In this document: positions 51,862 to 61,262 of the stretch, in pieces
Layout of the letters: each line of letters begins with the position of its first letter
How positions within the stretch are numbered: the first letter of the stretch is position 1
Source of the DNA: UM-FILTER-40-17 sp032251335
GTDB taxonomy: Bacteria; Bacteroidota; Bacteroidia; Flavobacteriales; Flavobacteriaceae
Direction of reading: 5' to 3'
NCBI GenBank assembly: GCA_032251335.1
Contig: JAVVDW010000002.1
Span: 62,001 to 126,000, forward strand
DNA length: 64,000 nt
The notes under the pieces: model-generated
Told to the model about the DNA's origin: nothing
The model's database searches: none
The model's input: only the letters and a program-made list of their open reading frames with translations
Made by a program: the position numbers and the translations under genes

Positions 51862-53538
51862 ATGATTTTAAACAAATATAGCAAAACTGTAACACAAGAC
51901 GAAACCCAGCCTGCCGCTCAAGCCATGTTGCACGCCTTGGGTCTTACAGACGATGACTTACAGAAACCCATGATTGGTATTGCCAGTACAGGTTACGAAG
52001 GCAACCCTTGTAACATGCATCTGAACGATCTGGCCAAAATTATCAAAGAAGGTATCCAAAAGACAGAAATGTTGGGGCTTATTTTTAATACCATTGGCGT
52101 CAGTGATGGTATTTCGATGGGCACGCCCGGCATGCGGTTTTCCCTGCCTTCGCGCGATGTCATCGCCGATTCTGTAGAAACAGTCGTACAGGCCATGAGC
52201 TACGACGGCGTGGTCACCGTAGTGGGTTGCGATAAAAATATGCCCGGTGCATTGATGGCCATGCTGCGGCTCAACAGACCCTCTATTTTGGTCTATGGCG
52301 GCACCATAGCTTCCGGATGTCACAACGACAAAAAATTAGATGTAGTTTCCGCTTTTGAAGCTTGGGGCGAAAAAGTAGCCGGTACCATTACAGAGAGAGA
52401 ATTTAAAAATGTAGTCCACAAAGCCTGTCCCGGTCCCGGTGCTTGTGGCGGCATGTACACAGCCAACACCATGGCCTCAGCTATTGAAGCCATGGGACTT
52501 TCGCTGCCTTACAACGCTTCAAATCCGGCTGTAGGCGGATACAAAGAACAGGAATGTCTTGCAGTGGGCAAGGCTTTGCGCAGCTTGCTGGAGAATGATT
52601 TAAAACCTAAAGATATACTCACCAAAACATCTATGGAGAACGCTTTTAGATTGGTAACGGTCTTGGGAGGTTCTACCAATGCGGTTTTGCACTTTATGGC
52701 AATTGCAAAAGCAGCCGACATTTCTTTCACTTTAGATGATTTTCAAAGAATTTCGGACGAAACACCATTTTTAGCCGATTTAAAACCCAGCGGCAAGTAC
52801 CTCATGGAAGATTTACACGAATTGGGTGGCGTTCCGGTAGTGATGAAATACATGCTCAAAAAAGGATTGCTAGACGGCAGTTGTATGACTGTAACCGGTA
52901 AAACACTGTCCGAAAATTTAGAAAACGTCCCGGATTTATCAGAAGATCAAGATATTATTCGTCCGGTTGAAAACCCGATTAAGGCCACCGGACATATTCG
53001 TATCCTGTATGGCAACATAGCTGAGCAAGGCTCAGTAGCTAAAATCACAGGCAAAGAAGGCCTCGTTTTTAAGGGAACTGCACGTGTTTTTGACGGTGAA
53101 TACGCCGCGAATGACGGCATTAAAAACGGCAAGGTAAAAAAAGGTGACGTAGTGGTCATTCGATATGAAGGGCCAAAAGGCGGGCCGGGCATGCCCGAAA
53201 TGCTCAAGCCCACGGCCGCTATTATTGGTGCGGGTTTGGGAAAAGATGTTGCGCTGATTACTGACGGTCGATTTTCGGGTGGCACGCATGGTTTTGTGGT
53301 AGGACACATCACACCCGAAGCACAAGAAGGCGGTTTGCTGGCCTTGCTGAAAGATGGGGATTTGATAACCATAGATGCCGAAAAAAACAGCATTTCTGCG
53401 GATATAGATCCCAAAGAGATAGAATATAGAAGAAAGAGATGGGAACAGCCTCCGTTGAAATTCACGTCCGGTGTGTTGTACAAATATGCAAAATGTGTAT
53501 CCTCTGCCTCGGAGGGTTGTGTAACGGATATTTTTTAA
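51862..53538 (+). CDS. ilvD: Dihydroxy-acid dehydratase
   Basis: 558-aa IlvD, dehydrating dihydroxy acids in valine and isoleucine synthesis. Cluster cysteines in VGCDKNMPG and PGPGACGGMYTANTM, then GGSTNAVLH, GPKGGPGMPEML and TDGRFSGGTHGFVVGHI. Full length. First gene of ilvD-ilvB-ilvN-ilvC-ilvA, six bases before ilvB. Confidence 0.96.
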   Translation: MILNKYSKTVTQDETQPAAQAMLHALGLTDDDLQKPMIGIASTGYEGNPCNMHLNDLAKIIKEGIQKTEMLGLIFNTIGVSDGISMGTPGMRFSLPSRDVIADSVETVVQAMSYDGVVTVVGCDKNMPGALMAMLRLNRPSILVYGGTIASGCHNDKKLDVVSAFEAWGEKVAGTITEREFKNVVHKACPGPGACGGMYTANTMASAIEAMGLSLPYNASNPAVGGYKEQECLAVGKALRSLLENDLKPKDILTKTSMENAFRLVTVLGGSTNAVLHFMAIAKAADISFTLDDFQRISDETPFLADLKPSGKYLMEDLHELGGVPVVMKYMLKKGLLDGSCMTVTGKTLSENLENVPDLSEDQDIIRPVENPIKATGHIRILYGNIAEQGSVAKITGKEGLVFKGTARVFDGEYAANDGIKNGKVKKGDVVVIRYEGPKGGPGMPEMLKPTAAIIGAGLGKDVALITDGRFSGGTHGFVVGHITPEAQEGGLLALLKDGDLITIDAEKNSISADIDPKEIEYRRKRWEQPPLKFTSGVLYKYAKCVSSASEGCVTDIF

Positions 53539-53544
53539 TCAATT

Positions 53545-55278
53545 ATGGAAAAGACTTTAGAAAAAAACATAGCACAAGCTACCGATGTAGCTACTCAGAT
53601 ATCGGGTTCGGAAGCCCTAATGCGTTGCTTGATTGCAGAAAACGTAAAACTTATATACGGCTATCCCGGAGGTGCCATCATGCCTATATATGACGAACTC
53701 TACAAATTCAAAGAAGATATTCATCACGTACTCACACGTCACGAACAAGGTGCTATACATGCAGCCCAAGGTTTTGCCCGTGTGCGCAATGAGGTCGGCG
53801 TTGTTTTTGCAACATCGGGGCCGGGCGCAACCAATTTGGTTACGGGCATAGCCGATGCACAAATAGATTCTACGCCTTTGGTGTGTATTACAGGGCAAGT
53901 GCCCTCACACCTTTTGGGATCAGACGCTTTTCAAGAAACGGATATCATCAGTATTTCCACGCCTGTGACCAAATGGAACCACCAAATTACCAAGGCATCT
54001 GAAATTCCGGAAGTTATTGCCAAAGCCTTCTACATTGCCCGTTCGGGCCGTCCGGGACCTGTTTTGATTGATATCACCAAAGATGCTCAATTCGGATTGA
54101 TGGATTTTACATATACCAAATGTACTGCCGTTAGAAGTTATAAACCTGTTCCCAAAACAGATCCTCAATCCTTGGAAATTGCTGCCGAACTCATAAATCA
54201 AGCCAAAAAACCTTTGATCGTTTTTGGCCAGGGTACGATTTTGGGAAATGCGGAGGAAGTATTGAAGCATTTTGTTGAAAAAACGGGTATTCCTGCCGCT
54301 TGGACAATTTTAGGACTGTCTGCGCTTCCTACCGATCATCCGCTTAATGTGGGCATGGTGGGTATGCACGGAAACTATGCCCCCAATATGCTTACCAACC
54401 AATGCGATTTGCTCATTGCCATCGGTATGCGCTTTGATGACAGGGTTACGGGAAATTTGAACACCTATGCCAAACAAGCAAAAATTATTCACTTTGAAAT
54501 AGACCCGGCAGAAGTCAACAAAAACGTAAAAGTTGATGTTGCCGTCATGGGTAACGTCAAACATACACTCAAGGATATTTTGCCATTGGTCAACTCAAAC
54601 AGCCATATAGATTGGTTGGCTGAGTTTAAAAAACTCGATGCCATAGAATTAGAAAAAGTCATAACAGACGATCTGCATCCCAAGGACGCCGGTCTATCTA
54701 TGGGTGAAGTAATTTACAACATCAACCAAGAAACCGATGGCGACGCTGTGATTGTGACCGATGTCGGCCAACATCAAATGGTCGCTTGTCGCTACGCTAA
54801 GTTTTCAAAGAGCAGAAGCAATATCACCTCCGGCGGATTGGGCACTATGGGTTTTGCTTTGCCCGCGGCCATAGGAGCCAAAATGGGTGCTCCTGACAGA
54901 GAAGTGATTGCCATTATTGGCGATGGTGGCTATCAAATGACCATACAAGAATTGGGCACTATTTTTCAAACCAGAGCTGCCGTAAAGATTGTTGTACTAA
55001 ACAATGATTTTCTGGGCATGGTTCGGCAGTGGCAACAGTTGTTTTTTGACAAGCGTTATTCCTCAACCGAATTGATTAACCCGGACTTTGTCACCATTGC
55101 CAAAGGCTACCACATACCTGCTCAAAAAGTAAGTCAAAGGACAGATTTGAGAGCCGCTATCCAAGAAATGCTTGAGACAGACGGCCCCTATTTTCTGGAA
55201 GTGGTGGTGCAAAAGGAAGACAACGTTTTTCCAATGATACCTTCCGGCGCATCTGTTTCTGATATTCGTTTAAGTTGA
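53545..55278 (+). CDS. ilvB: Acetolactate synthase large subunit
   Basis: 577-aa thiamine diphosphate enzyme. GYPGGAIMPIYDEL, the catalytic Glu in TRHEQGAIHAAQGFAR, GPGATNLVTGIADA, and the cofactor motif GDGGYQMTIQELGT through LNNDFLGMVRQW. Forms the holoenzyme with IlvN. Normal length. Confidence 0.96.
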   Translation: MEKTLEKNIAQATDVATQISGSEALMRCLIAENVKLIYGYPGGAIMPIYDELYKFKEDIHHVLTRHEQGAIHAAQGFARVRNEVGVVFATSGPGATNLVTGIADAQIDSTPLVCITGQVPSHLLGSDAFQETDIISISTPVTKWNHQITKASEIPEVIAKAFYIARSGRPGPVLIDITKDAQFGLMDFTYTKCTAVRSYKPVPKTDPQSLEIAAELINQAKKPLIVFGQGTILGNAEEVLKHFVEKTGIPAAWTILGLSALPTDHPLNVGMVGMHGNYAPNMLTNQCDLLIAIGMRFDDRVTGNLNTYAKQAKIIHFEIDPAEVNKNVKVDVAVMGNVKHTLKDILPLVNSNSHIDWLAEFKKLDAIELEKVITDDLHPKDAGLSMGEVIYNINQETDGDAVIVTDVGQHQMVACRYAKFSKSRSNITSGGLGTMGFALPAAIGAKMGAPDREVIAIIGDGGYQMTIQELGTIFQTRAAVKIVVLNNDFLGMVRQWQQLFFDKRYSSTELINPDFVTIAKGYHIPAQKVSQRTDLRAAIQEMLETDGPYFLEVVVQKEDNVFPMIPSGASVSDIRLS

Positions 55279-55289
55279 ACCCCTATTTT

Positions 55290-55802
55290 ATGCAAGCACA
55301 ATCTTTCACCGTTTCCGTTTATACAGAGAATAATATTGGTCTGCTAAACCGCGTGACTTCTATCTTCCTCAAAAGACATATCAATATAGAAAGTCTTACG
55401 GTCTCCGAATCTGAAATTTCTCATGTACACAGATTCACCATCGTGGTAAACACCACCGAAGAACAAATTAAAAAAATAGTGCTTCAACTCGAAAAACAAG
55501 TAGAGGTAGTGCGGGCGTATTACCACAAAGTTGATGAAATTATTTTTCAGGAAATAGCCATGTACAAAATTTCAACCGAACATTTGTATTCGAGCAAACT
55601 CCAGCAGCTGTTTAAAAAACATGCCGCCCAAATGGTAGAGATAGAACCCGATTTTGTCGTTATAGAAAAGGCCGGCACCTATGAAGATACCAAAGCCTTA
55701 TACGAAGCTTTGGTGCCTTATGGTCTTATGCAATTTGTGCGTTCGGGTAGGATTGCGGTGACCAGACCCAAAATGCTCATCTCAGAAATATTAAAACAAT
55801 AA
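55290..55802 (+). CDS. ilvN: Acetolactate synthase small (regulatory) subunit
   Basis: 170-aa from the ATG at 55290, just after the ilvB stop; a TTG at 55275 in frame would overlap it and is less likely. N-terminal ACT domain: FTVSVYTENNIGLLNRVTSIFLKR and INIESLTVS. The second half also has the IlvN C-terminal fold. It should give valine feedback control of the complex. Confidence 0.93.
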   Translation: MQAQSFTVSVYTENNIGLLNRVTSIFLKRHINIESLTVSESEISHVHRFTIVVNTTEEQIKKIVLQLEKQVEVVRAYYHKVDEIIFQEIAMYKISTEHLYSSKLQQLFKKHAAQMVEIEPDFVVIEKAGTYEDTKALYEALVPYGLMQFVRSGRIAVTRPKMLISEILKQ

Positions 55803-55830
55803 ATCAAATCTTTTTTAAAACCAAATTATT

Positions 55831-56877
55831 ATGGCAAAGTTAAATTTTGGCGGCGTTGAAGAAAATGTAGTGACTCGTGAGGAGTTTCCACTGGCAAAAG
55901 CCCGTGAGGTTCTCAAAGACGAAGTTGTTGCCGTCATCGGTTACGGGGTGCAAGGTCCCGGCCAATCACTCAATTTAAAAGACAACGGCATCCATGTGAT
56001 TGTGGGGCAACGTAAAAATTCTAAAACCTGGGACAAAGCCGTTGCAGACGGTTGGGTGCCCGGTGAAACACTGTTCGACATAGAAGAAGCCGCTGAGCGC
56101 GCAACGATTATTCAATACCTGTTGTCCGATGCCGGACAAATTGCCACTTGGCCCACCATCAAAAAGCATTTGAAACCCGGAAAAGCACTCTATTTTTCCC
56201 ACGGCTTTGGCGTCACCTTTCATGACAAAACAGGTATCGTACCACCGGCAGATGTAGATGTGATTTTGGTAGCACCCAAAGGCTCGGGCACTTCACTCAG
56301 AAGGCTGTTTGTAGCCGGAAAAGGGCTAAACTCCAGTTATGCCATTTATCAGGACGCCACTGGAAAAGCCAAAGACCGGGTGTTGGCACTTGGCATTGCC
56401 GTGGGATCGGGATATTTGTTTGAAACCGATTTCAAAAAAGAAGTCTATTCTGATTTGACGGGTGAGCGCGGCATTTTGATGGGCGCACTCGCCGGCTTGT
56501 TTGAGGCCCAATACAATGTACTGCGCAAAAACGGTCACTCGCCCTCAGAAGCTTTCAACGAAACTGTAGAGGAACTTACCGAGAGTTTGATGCCTTTGGT
56601 AGCCGAAAACGGCATGGATTGGATGTATGCCAACACCTCTGTGACGGCCCAACGGGGTGCGTTGGATTGGCGTCATAAATTCAGGGAAGCCACCGCACCG
56701 GTATTTGACGAATTGTACAAGAGCGTAGCGAGTGGTAAAGAAGCCGAACGCGTCATCACCACAGCCTCTAAGCCCGACTACAGAGAAAAGTTGGATGCAG
56801 AATTAAAAGAAATCAGAGAATCAGAATTATGGCAAGCAGGTGCCACTGTCCGTAAACTAAGACCGCAAAACAATTGA
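55831..56877 (+). CDS. ilvC: Ketol-acid reductoisomerase
   Basis: 348-aa class I type enzyme. Nucleotide motif GYGVQGPGQSLNLKD, with VGQRKNSKTW in the cofactor-phosphate loop region; then APKGSGTSLR and the metal-binding SDLTGERGILMGALAGLFEAQY. Its stop overlaps the TTG start of the threonine dehydratase gene. Confidence 0.95.
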   Translation: MAKLNFGGVEENVVTREEFPLAKAREVLKDEVVAVIGYGVQGPGQSLNLKDNGIHVIVGQRKNSKTWDKAVADGWVPGETLFDIEEAAERATIIQYLLSDAGQIATWPTIKKHLKPGKALYFSHGFGVTFHDKTGIVPPADVDVILVAPKGSGTSLRRLFVAGKGLNSSYAIYQDATGKAKDRVLALGIAVGSGYLFETDFKKEVYSDLTGERGILMGALAGLFEAQYNVLRKNGHSPSEAFNETVEELTESLMPLVAENGMDWMYANTSVTAQRGALDWRHKFREATAPVFDELYKSVASGKEAERVITTASKPDYREKLDAELKEIRESELWQAGATVRKLRPQNN

Positions 56878-58151
56878 AATTTTTAGTTAAACAAAAGCAG
56901 ACAGATTATTTTCCCGATCTTGGGGATGTGGAACAAGCTGCCCAGGTGCTAAAAGGAGTTTCGCAAGAGACTCCTTTGATGCACAATTTCTTTTTGTCAG
57001 AAAAATTCGATGCCAATGTCCTGCTCAAACGCGAAGATTTACAAGTGGTTCGTTCCTACAAAATTAGAGGCGCGTACAATAAAATTCGTTCGTTAAACGA
57101 AGAAGAGCAGAGCAGAGGTGTGGTCTGTGCCAGTGCCGGAAACCATGCACAAGGGGTAGCTTACTCTTGTTACAAACTGGGGATTCAGGGTCATATATAC
57201 ATGCCGGCAACCACGCCCAAGCAAAAAATTCAACAAGTGAAAATGTTCGGCAAAGACGCTGTAAAAATAGTGTTGGAAGGCGATACTTATGACGATGCCT
57301 CCAAATTGGCGCACCATTTTTGTGAAGTTGAAAACAAAGTTTACGTGCATCCTTTTGACGATGAAAAAATCATAGAAGGACAAGCCACTGTAGGTTTGGA
57401 GATTATCAACCAAGCCACAGTGCCCATAGATTACCTGATACTGCCCATAGGCGGTGGCGGTTTGGCTGCCGGAGTGTCTGAGGTTTTCAGGCAAAAGTCG
57501 CCCAATACAATTATCATAGGAGTGGAACCCGAAGGCGCACCCTCTATGAAAACCTCTTTGGACAAAGGCAAGAACACCACCTTAGCCCAAATAGATAAAT
57601 TTGTTGATGGCGCATCAGTCAAACGGGTGGGCGATAGGAATTTTGCTATTTGCAAACAAAATCTACACAGAATGATCGTGTTGCCCGAAGGCAAAATCTG
57701 CCAAACCATATTGTCGCTTTACAACAAAAGTGCGATGGTTGTAGAGCCGGCGGGCGCCATGTCTATAGCTGCCATGTCTTTTTTGAAAGAAGAGATTAAA
57801 GGAAAAAATGTAGTGTGTGTGGTGAGTGGCGGCAACAGCGACATTACCCGTACAGAGGAAATCCGCGAGCGCGCATTGTTGTATGCCGGGTTGAAGCACT
57901 ATTTTATCATTCGATTCCCACAGCGCGCCGGTGCTTTGAGAGAATTTGTGGATCAGGTTTTAGGTCCGAATGACGATATTACACATTTTGAATATACCAA
58001 GAAGCACAACCGTGAAATCGGTCCGGCTTTGGTGGGTGTTGAAATCAAACATAAGGCTGATTTTGAACCGCTGGTATCTCGGATGAAGGCACTCAACTTC
58101 TTTGGCGAATACCTCAACGAAAAACCGGATTTGTTTCAACTTTTGATTTGA
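56874..58151 (+). CDS. ilvA: Threonine ammonia-lyase (biosynthetic type)
   Basis: 425-aa fold-type II PLP enzyme feeding isoleucine synthesis. Schiff-base Lys in VVRSYKIRGAYNKI, ASAGNHAQGVAYSC, PIGGGGLAAGVSE; a single C-terminal ACT-like domain (about 335-425) starts at HYFIIRFPQRAGALREFVDQVL. The TTG at 56874 is the only start that leaves the N terminus complete. It overlaps the ilvC stop, indicating translational coupling. Confidence 0.93.
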   Translation: MKFLVKQKQTDYFPDLGDVEQAAQVLKGVSQETPLMHNFFLSEKFDANVLLKREDLQVVRSYKIRGAYNKIRSLNEEEQSRGVVCASAGNHAQGVAYSCYKLGIQGHIYMPATTPKQKIQQVKMFGKDAVKIVLEGDTYDDASKLAHHFCEVENKVYVHPFDDEKIIEGQATVGLEIINQATVPIDYLILPIGGGGLAAGVSEVFRQKSPNTIIIGVEPEGAPSMKTSLDKGKNTTLAQIDKFVDGASVKRVGDRNFAICKQNLHRMIVLPEGKICQTILSLYNKSAMVVEPAGAMSIAAMSFLKEEIKGKNVVCVVSGGNSDITRTEEIRERALLYAGLKHYFIIRFPQRAGALREFVDQVLGPNDDITHFEYTKKHNREIGPALVGVEIKHKADFEPLVSRMKALNFFGEYLNEKPDLFQLLI

Positions 58152-58239
58152 TAGGTGGCGTTTGTCCCTGATGTTTTTTCTTTTGGAGTTGAGGTGTCCG
58201 AACTCGGATGTCTATCGCAGTTTTATCAGTATCTTACTA

Positions 58240-58272
58240 AGACCTCACAGGTTTTTAAAACCTGTGAGGTCT
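58240..58272. repeat. Solitary copy of the palindrome seen in the 50-bp arrays
   Basis: AGACCTCACAGGTTTT and its perfect complement around one central T, the same 33 bases as the end of locus A at 38586-38618. It follows the ilv operon by 88 bases and could serve as its terminator, though no T-run follows on the plus strand. Confidence 0.85.
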
Positions 58273-58436
58273 CCTCTTATTGACAATTAATACCAATTTG
58301 CAGCTTCTACAATAATTTACACTTTATATGATTTTGGCTGTTTAGAGTAGATTTTTTTTTAACAAAGTTGTGACGGTTTTGTGCTTGTTTTAAAAACCGA
58401 ATCGCACAGAAACTATTATCTTTGGACTTTACAAAA

Positions 58437-58585
58437 AATAGCCCTGATGGCAGTGGAAAGCCTTTTTTGTGGCTTGCCTTTTTTTTGCGTTTCAAAAACG
58501 TGACCGACGGAAACGCTTTTTGAAATGCGTTTAAAAAAAAGAGCAAGGCGCCGAAAAGCTTGAAACGGACAGCAGGAATAGCTAC
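58437..58585 (+). ncRNA. Structured leader RNA before gapN-like gene (Flavo-1-like)
   Basis: About 149 bases. The ends ATAGCCCTGATGGCAGTGG and GGACAGCAGGAATAGCTAC pair partly (AGC-CCTG with CAGG-GCT), enclosing a long hairpin: GGCTTGC-T-run with A-run-GCAAGGC, then TGCGTTTCAAAAACG with CGCTTTTTGAAATGCG. A box TATCTTTG at 58417-58424 predicts a start near 58431. I recall the same end sequences in many flavobacterial intergenic regions, possibly the Flavo-1 RNA family; the identity needs a covariance search. Confidence 0.6.
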
Positions 58586-58607
58586 TAAAAATTTTTAATT
58601 AGAAAAA

Positions 58608-60215
58608 ATGAAAAAACAGATTTTTATGGACCAGCAAACTCCCGAAGCCTTTGATATAAAAACGCCTATCGTGCAAAGCCATTATTTGATAGATGGAGAA
58701 TTGCGACCTTGGACGGGCAAAATGACGCAGATTGTGTCGCCGATTTTTGTAGAAGAAAACGGGAAACGCGTTAAAAAACTTTTGGGCAGCGTACCCGATA
58801 TGGGCGAAAAAGAAGCCTTGGAAGCTTTAGAAAAGGCAAAAGAGGCTTATAATTTAGGGCGCGGTTTGTGGCCGACTATGCAGGTAAAAGACCGGATAGA
58901 TTGCTTGTTGAAGTTTGTGGAAATTATGAAAACCAAGCGTGAAGAAGTAGTCAATTTGTTGATGTGGGAAATCGGTAAAACCCTTGGTGATTCGCGCAAG
59001 GAATTTGACCGCACCATACAGTATATTTATGACACAATTGAAGAGTATAAAGAGATAGACCGCAGTTCGGCCCGCATTTTACTGACGGAAGGGGTGTATG
59101 CGCAAATTCGCCGCGGACCGCTGGGTGTTGTGCTTTGTATGGGACCGTATAATTATCCGCTCAACGAAACTTTTTGCCTTTTGATACCGGCTTTGATTAT
59201 GGGCAACACGGCCATTTTTAAGCCTGCCAAACACGGTATTTTACTGATGTCTCCCTTGCTGGAAGCTTTTAAGGAAGCATTTCCGAAAGGGGTTGTAAAC
59301 ATACTGTACGGACGCGGAAGGGTCGTTTCTACTCCAATTATGAAAACAGGTGATGTAGATGTGTTGGCTTTGATTGGGACGAGCACGGCTGCCAATGCGT
59401 TGCAAACTTTGCATCCGAAGCAAAATCGCTTGCGCTTGGTGTTGGGCTTGGAGGCTAAAAACCCGGCCATAGTGATGCCGGATGCCGATTTGGATTTGGC
59501 GGTGAGCGAATGTGTGCTAGGCAGTTTGTCATTTAACGGACAGCGCTGTACCGCGTTGAAACTCTTGTTTGTGCACGAAGCGGTGGTAGATGCCTTTAAC
59601 CAAAAATTTGTGGAAAAGGTAAACCAACTCAAAGGAGGATTGCCTTGGGAAGCTGGTGTAGCACTGACGCCATTGCCCGAACCCGGAAAAGTAGAATACC
59701 TGCGATCGTTAGTAGCAGATGCCGAGGCCAAAGGCGCTAAAGTCATTAACGAGGATGGCGGTTGGGAAGACGAAACCTTCTATTTTCCTGCAATTTTATA
59801 TCCGGTGCACAAGGATATGAAGATCTATCAGGAAGAGCAGTTTGGTCCTGTGGTGCCTATCATTCCGTTTAAAGACATAGAAGAGCCCATAAATGCTGTT
59901 TCGGAGTCAAACTACGGGCAACAGGTGAGTTTGTTTAGCACCAATTCTGAAATTTTGGCACAGTTGATAGATCCGCTGGTGAATCAGGTTTGTCGTGTCA
60001 ACATCAACAGCCAATGCCAACGCGGACCGGATGTATATCCGTTTGTGGGTAGAAAAGACTCGGCGGTGAGCACCCTGAGTGTGAATGACGCCCTGCGTTC
60101 GTTTTCTATACGTACCCTGGTGGCTGCCAAAGACAATCGATTGAACAAAGAAATCTTAAATGAATTGTTGGACAAACAAACGTCTAATTTCTTGAATACG
60201 CATTACATATTGTAA
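58608..60215 (+). CDS. gapN: NADP-dependent glyceraldehyde-3-phosphate dehydrogenase-like aldehyde dehydrogenase
   Basis: 535-aa aldehyde dehydrogenase. Catalytic Cys314 in NGQRCTALKLL and Glu282 in GLEAKNPAIV; GPYNYPLNETFCLLIPALI is typical of the GapN group, as are NSQCQRGPD and the closing DALRSFSIRT. It oxidises glyceraldehyde 3-phosphate directly to 3-phosphoglycerate, giving NADPH. An internal start (M7) is possible. Monocistronic, with a structured leader and an intrinsic terminator. Confidence 0.88.
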   Translation: MKKQIFMDQQTPEAFDIKTPIVQSHYLIDGELRPWTGKMTQIVSPIFVEENGKRVKKLLGSVPDMGEKEALEALEKAKEAYNLGRGLWPTMQVKDRIDCLLKFVEIMKTKREEVVNLLMWEIGKTLGDSRKEFDRTIQYIYDTIEEYKEIDRSSARILLTEGVYAQIRRGPLGVVLCMGPYNYPLNETFCLLIPALIMGNTAIFKPAKHGILLMSPLLEAFKEAFPKGVVNILYGRGRVVSTPIMKTGDVDVLALIGTSTAANALQTLHPKQNRLRLVLGLEAKNPAIVMPDADLDLAVSECVLGSLSFNGQRCTALKLLFVHEAVVDAFNQKFVEKVNQLKGGLPWEAGVALTPLPEPGKVEYLRSLVADAEAKGAKVINEDGGWEDETFYFPAILYPVHKDMKIYQEEQFGPVVPIIPFKDIEEPINAVSESNYGQQVSLFSTNSEILAQLIDPLVNQVCRVNINSQCQRGPDVYPFVGRKDSAVSTLSVNDALRSFSIRTLVAAKDNRLNKEILNELLDKQTSNFLNTHYIL

Positions 60216-60230
60216 ATGGAAGTATTACAT

Positions 60231-60259
60231 AAAGCCGAAACGTTTCGGCTTTTTTTTTT
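60231..60259 (+). terminator. Rho-independent terminator of gapN-like gene
   Basis: AAAGCCGAAA / CGTTTCGGCTTT hairpin followed by a run of T residues, 16 bases after the stop codon. Confidence 0.9.
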
Positions 60260-60506
60260 AATTTGATTTGCAAGTTGTCTATGTATCAGGTGGTTTACAA
60301 AATGGTCTCGGCAAGCTCAACCACACAAGGATTTACGAGAGTTAGAAGTGAATTCATTACAATTTATTCATCATTGTGGATGCGCACCCATGAGCGATCA
60401 AGTTTCGACCGTTTTTTATTGAAAACACCAACAGGTTATAAGACTGAAGCATAAAATTTAAAAACAAATAATCTCAACTATCTTTGTAGCCTAATTAACC
60501 CAACTT

Positions 60507-61211
60507 GTGGAAGCTATCCGAATCAATAAATATTTAAGCGACATTGGTTATTGTTCGCGCCGACAGGCAGACAAACTCATCGAAGAGGGGCGCGTTAAGG
60601 TAAACGGCAAAGTACCCGAAATGGGCGTCAAAGTTTCTGAGGCCGACGTCATAAGCATAGATGGAAAACCTTTGGGCAAAACTGAAAAAAAAACAGTCTA
60701 TTTGGCTTTCAACAAGCCTGTGGGTGTCGTTTGCACTACAGATACGGGGGTTGAAAAGAACAATATTATAGACTTTATCAACTATCCGGAGCGTATTTAC
60801 CCGATTGGCCGACTCGATAAAAACAGTGAAGGCTTAATTTTACTGACCAACGACGGTGAAATCGTAAACAAAATTTTGCGGGCCAGGCATTTTCATGAAA
60901 AGGAATATTGGGTAGAGGTGGACAAGCCTGTTACCAGAGAGTTTATTGAAAGTATGCAAAACGGTGTGCCTATTTTGGATACGGTCACCCGCAAATGCCA
61001 AGTCAAACAAAGCGGAAAGAAACAGTTTAAAATTGTACTGACGCAAGGTCTCAATAGGCAAATAAGAAGGATGTGTGAATACTTGGGCTATCGTGTGGTC
61101 AAACTCAAAAGGGTGCGTATCATGCATGTCACCTTAGACGTAAGTGTAGGCAAATGGCGCCATCTCAGCAAAGCAGAAGTAGCGGTATTTAACAGGGAGG
61201 AAGCCGGTTAA
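60507..61211 (+). CDS. rluF: 23S rRNA pseudouridine synthase RluF-like
   Basis: 234-aa pseudouridine synthase of the RsuA/RluF group. S4-like RNA-binding domain (1-50: RINKYLSDIGYCSRRQADKLI), then the catalytic Asp104 in GRLDKNSEGL and LTQGLNRQIRRMCEYLGY, which separates RluF from RluB/E. GTG start at 60507. A TATCTTTG promoter box lies at 60479-60486 without a clear upstream TTG. Confidence 0.92.
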   Translation: MEAIRINKYLSDIGYCSRRQADKLIEEGRVKVNGKVPEMGVKVSEADVISIDGKPLGKTEKKTVYLAFNKPVGVVCTTDTGVEKNNIIDFINYPERIYPIGRLDKNSEGLILLTNDGEIVNKILRARHFHEKEYWVEVDKPVTREFIESMQNGVPILDTVTRKCQVKQSGKKQFKIVLTQGLNRQIRRMCEYLGYRVVKLKRVRIMHVTLDVSVGKWRHLSKAEVAVFNREEAG

Positions 61212-61262
61212 GAGAAAATCTTATCCAAGCGACCTACGTCAGTAGATTTTTTTAAAAGAAAA

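Noticed and set aside
60263..60454. 63-aa frame between gapN terminator and rluF.
   Set aside because: Low-complexity codon use, repeat-like DNA and no promoter or ribosome signal; treated as intergenic.
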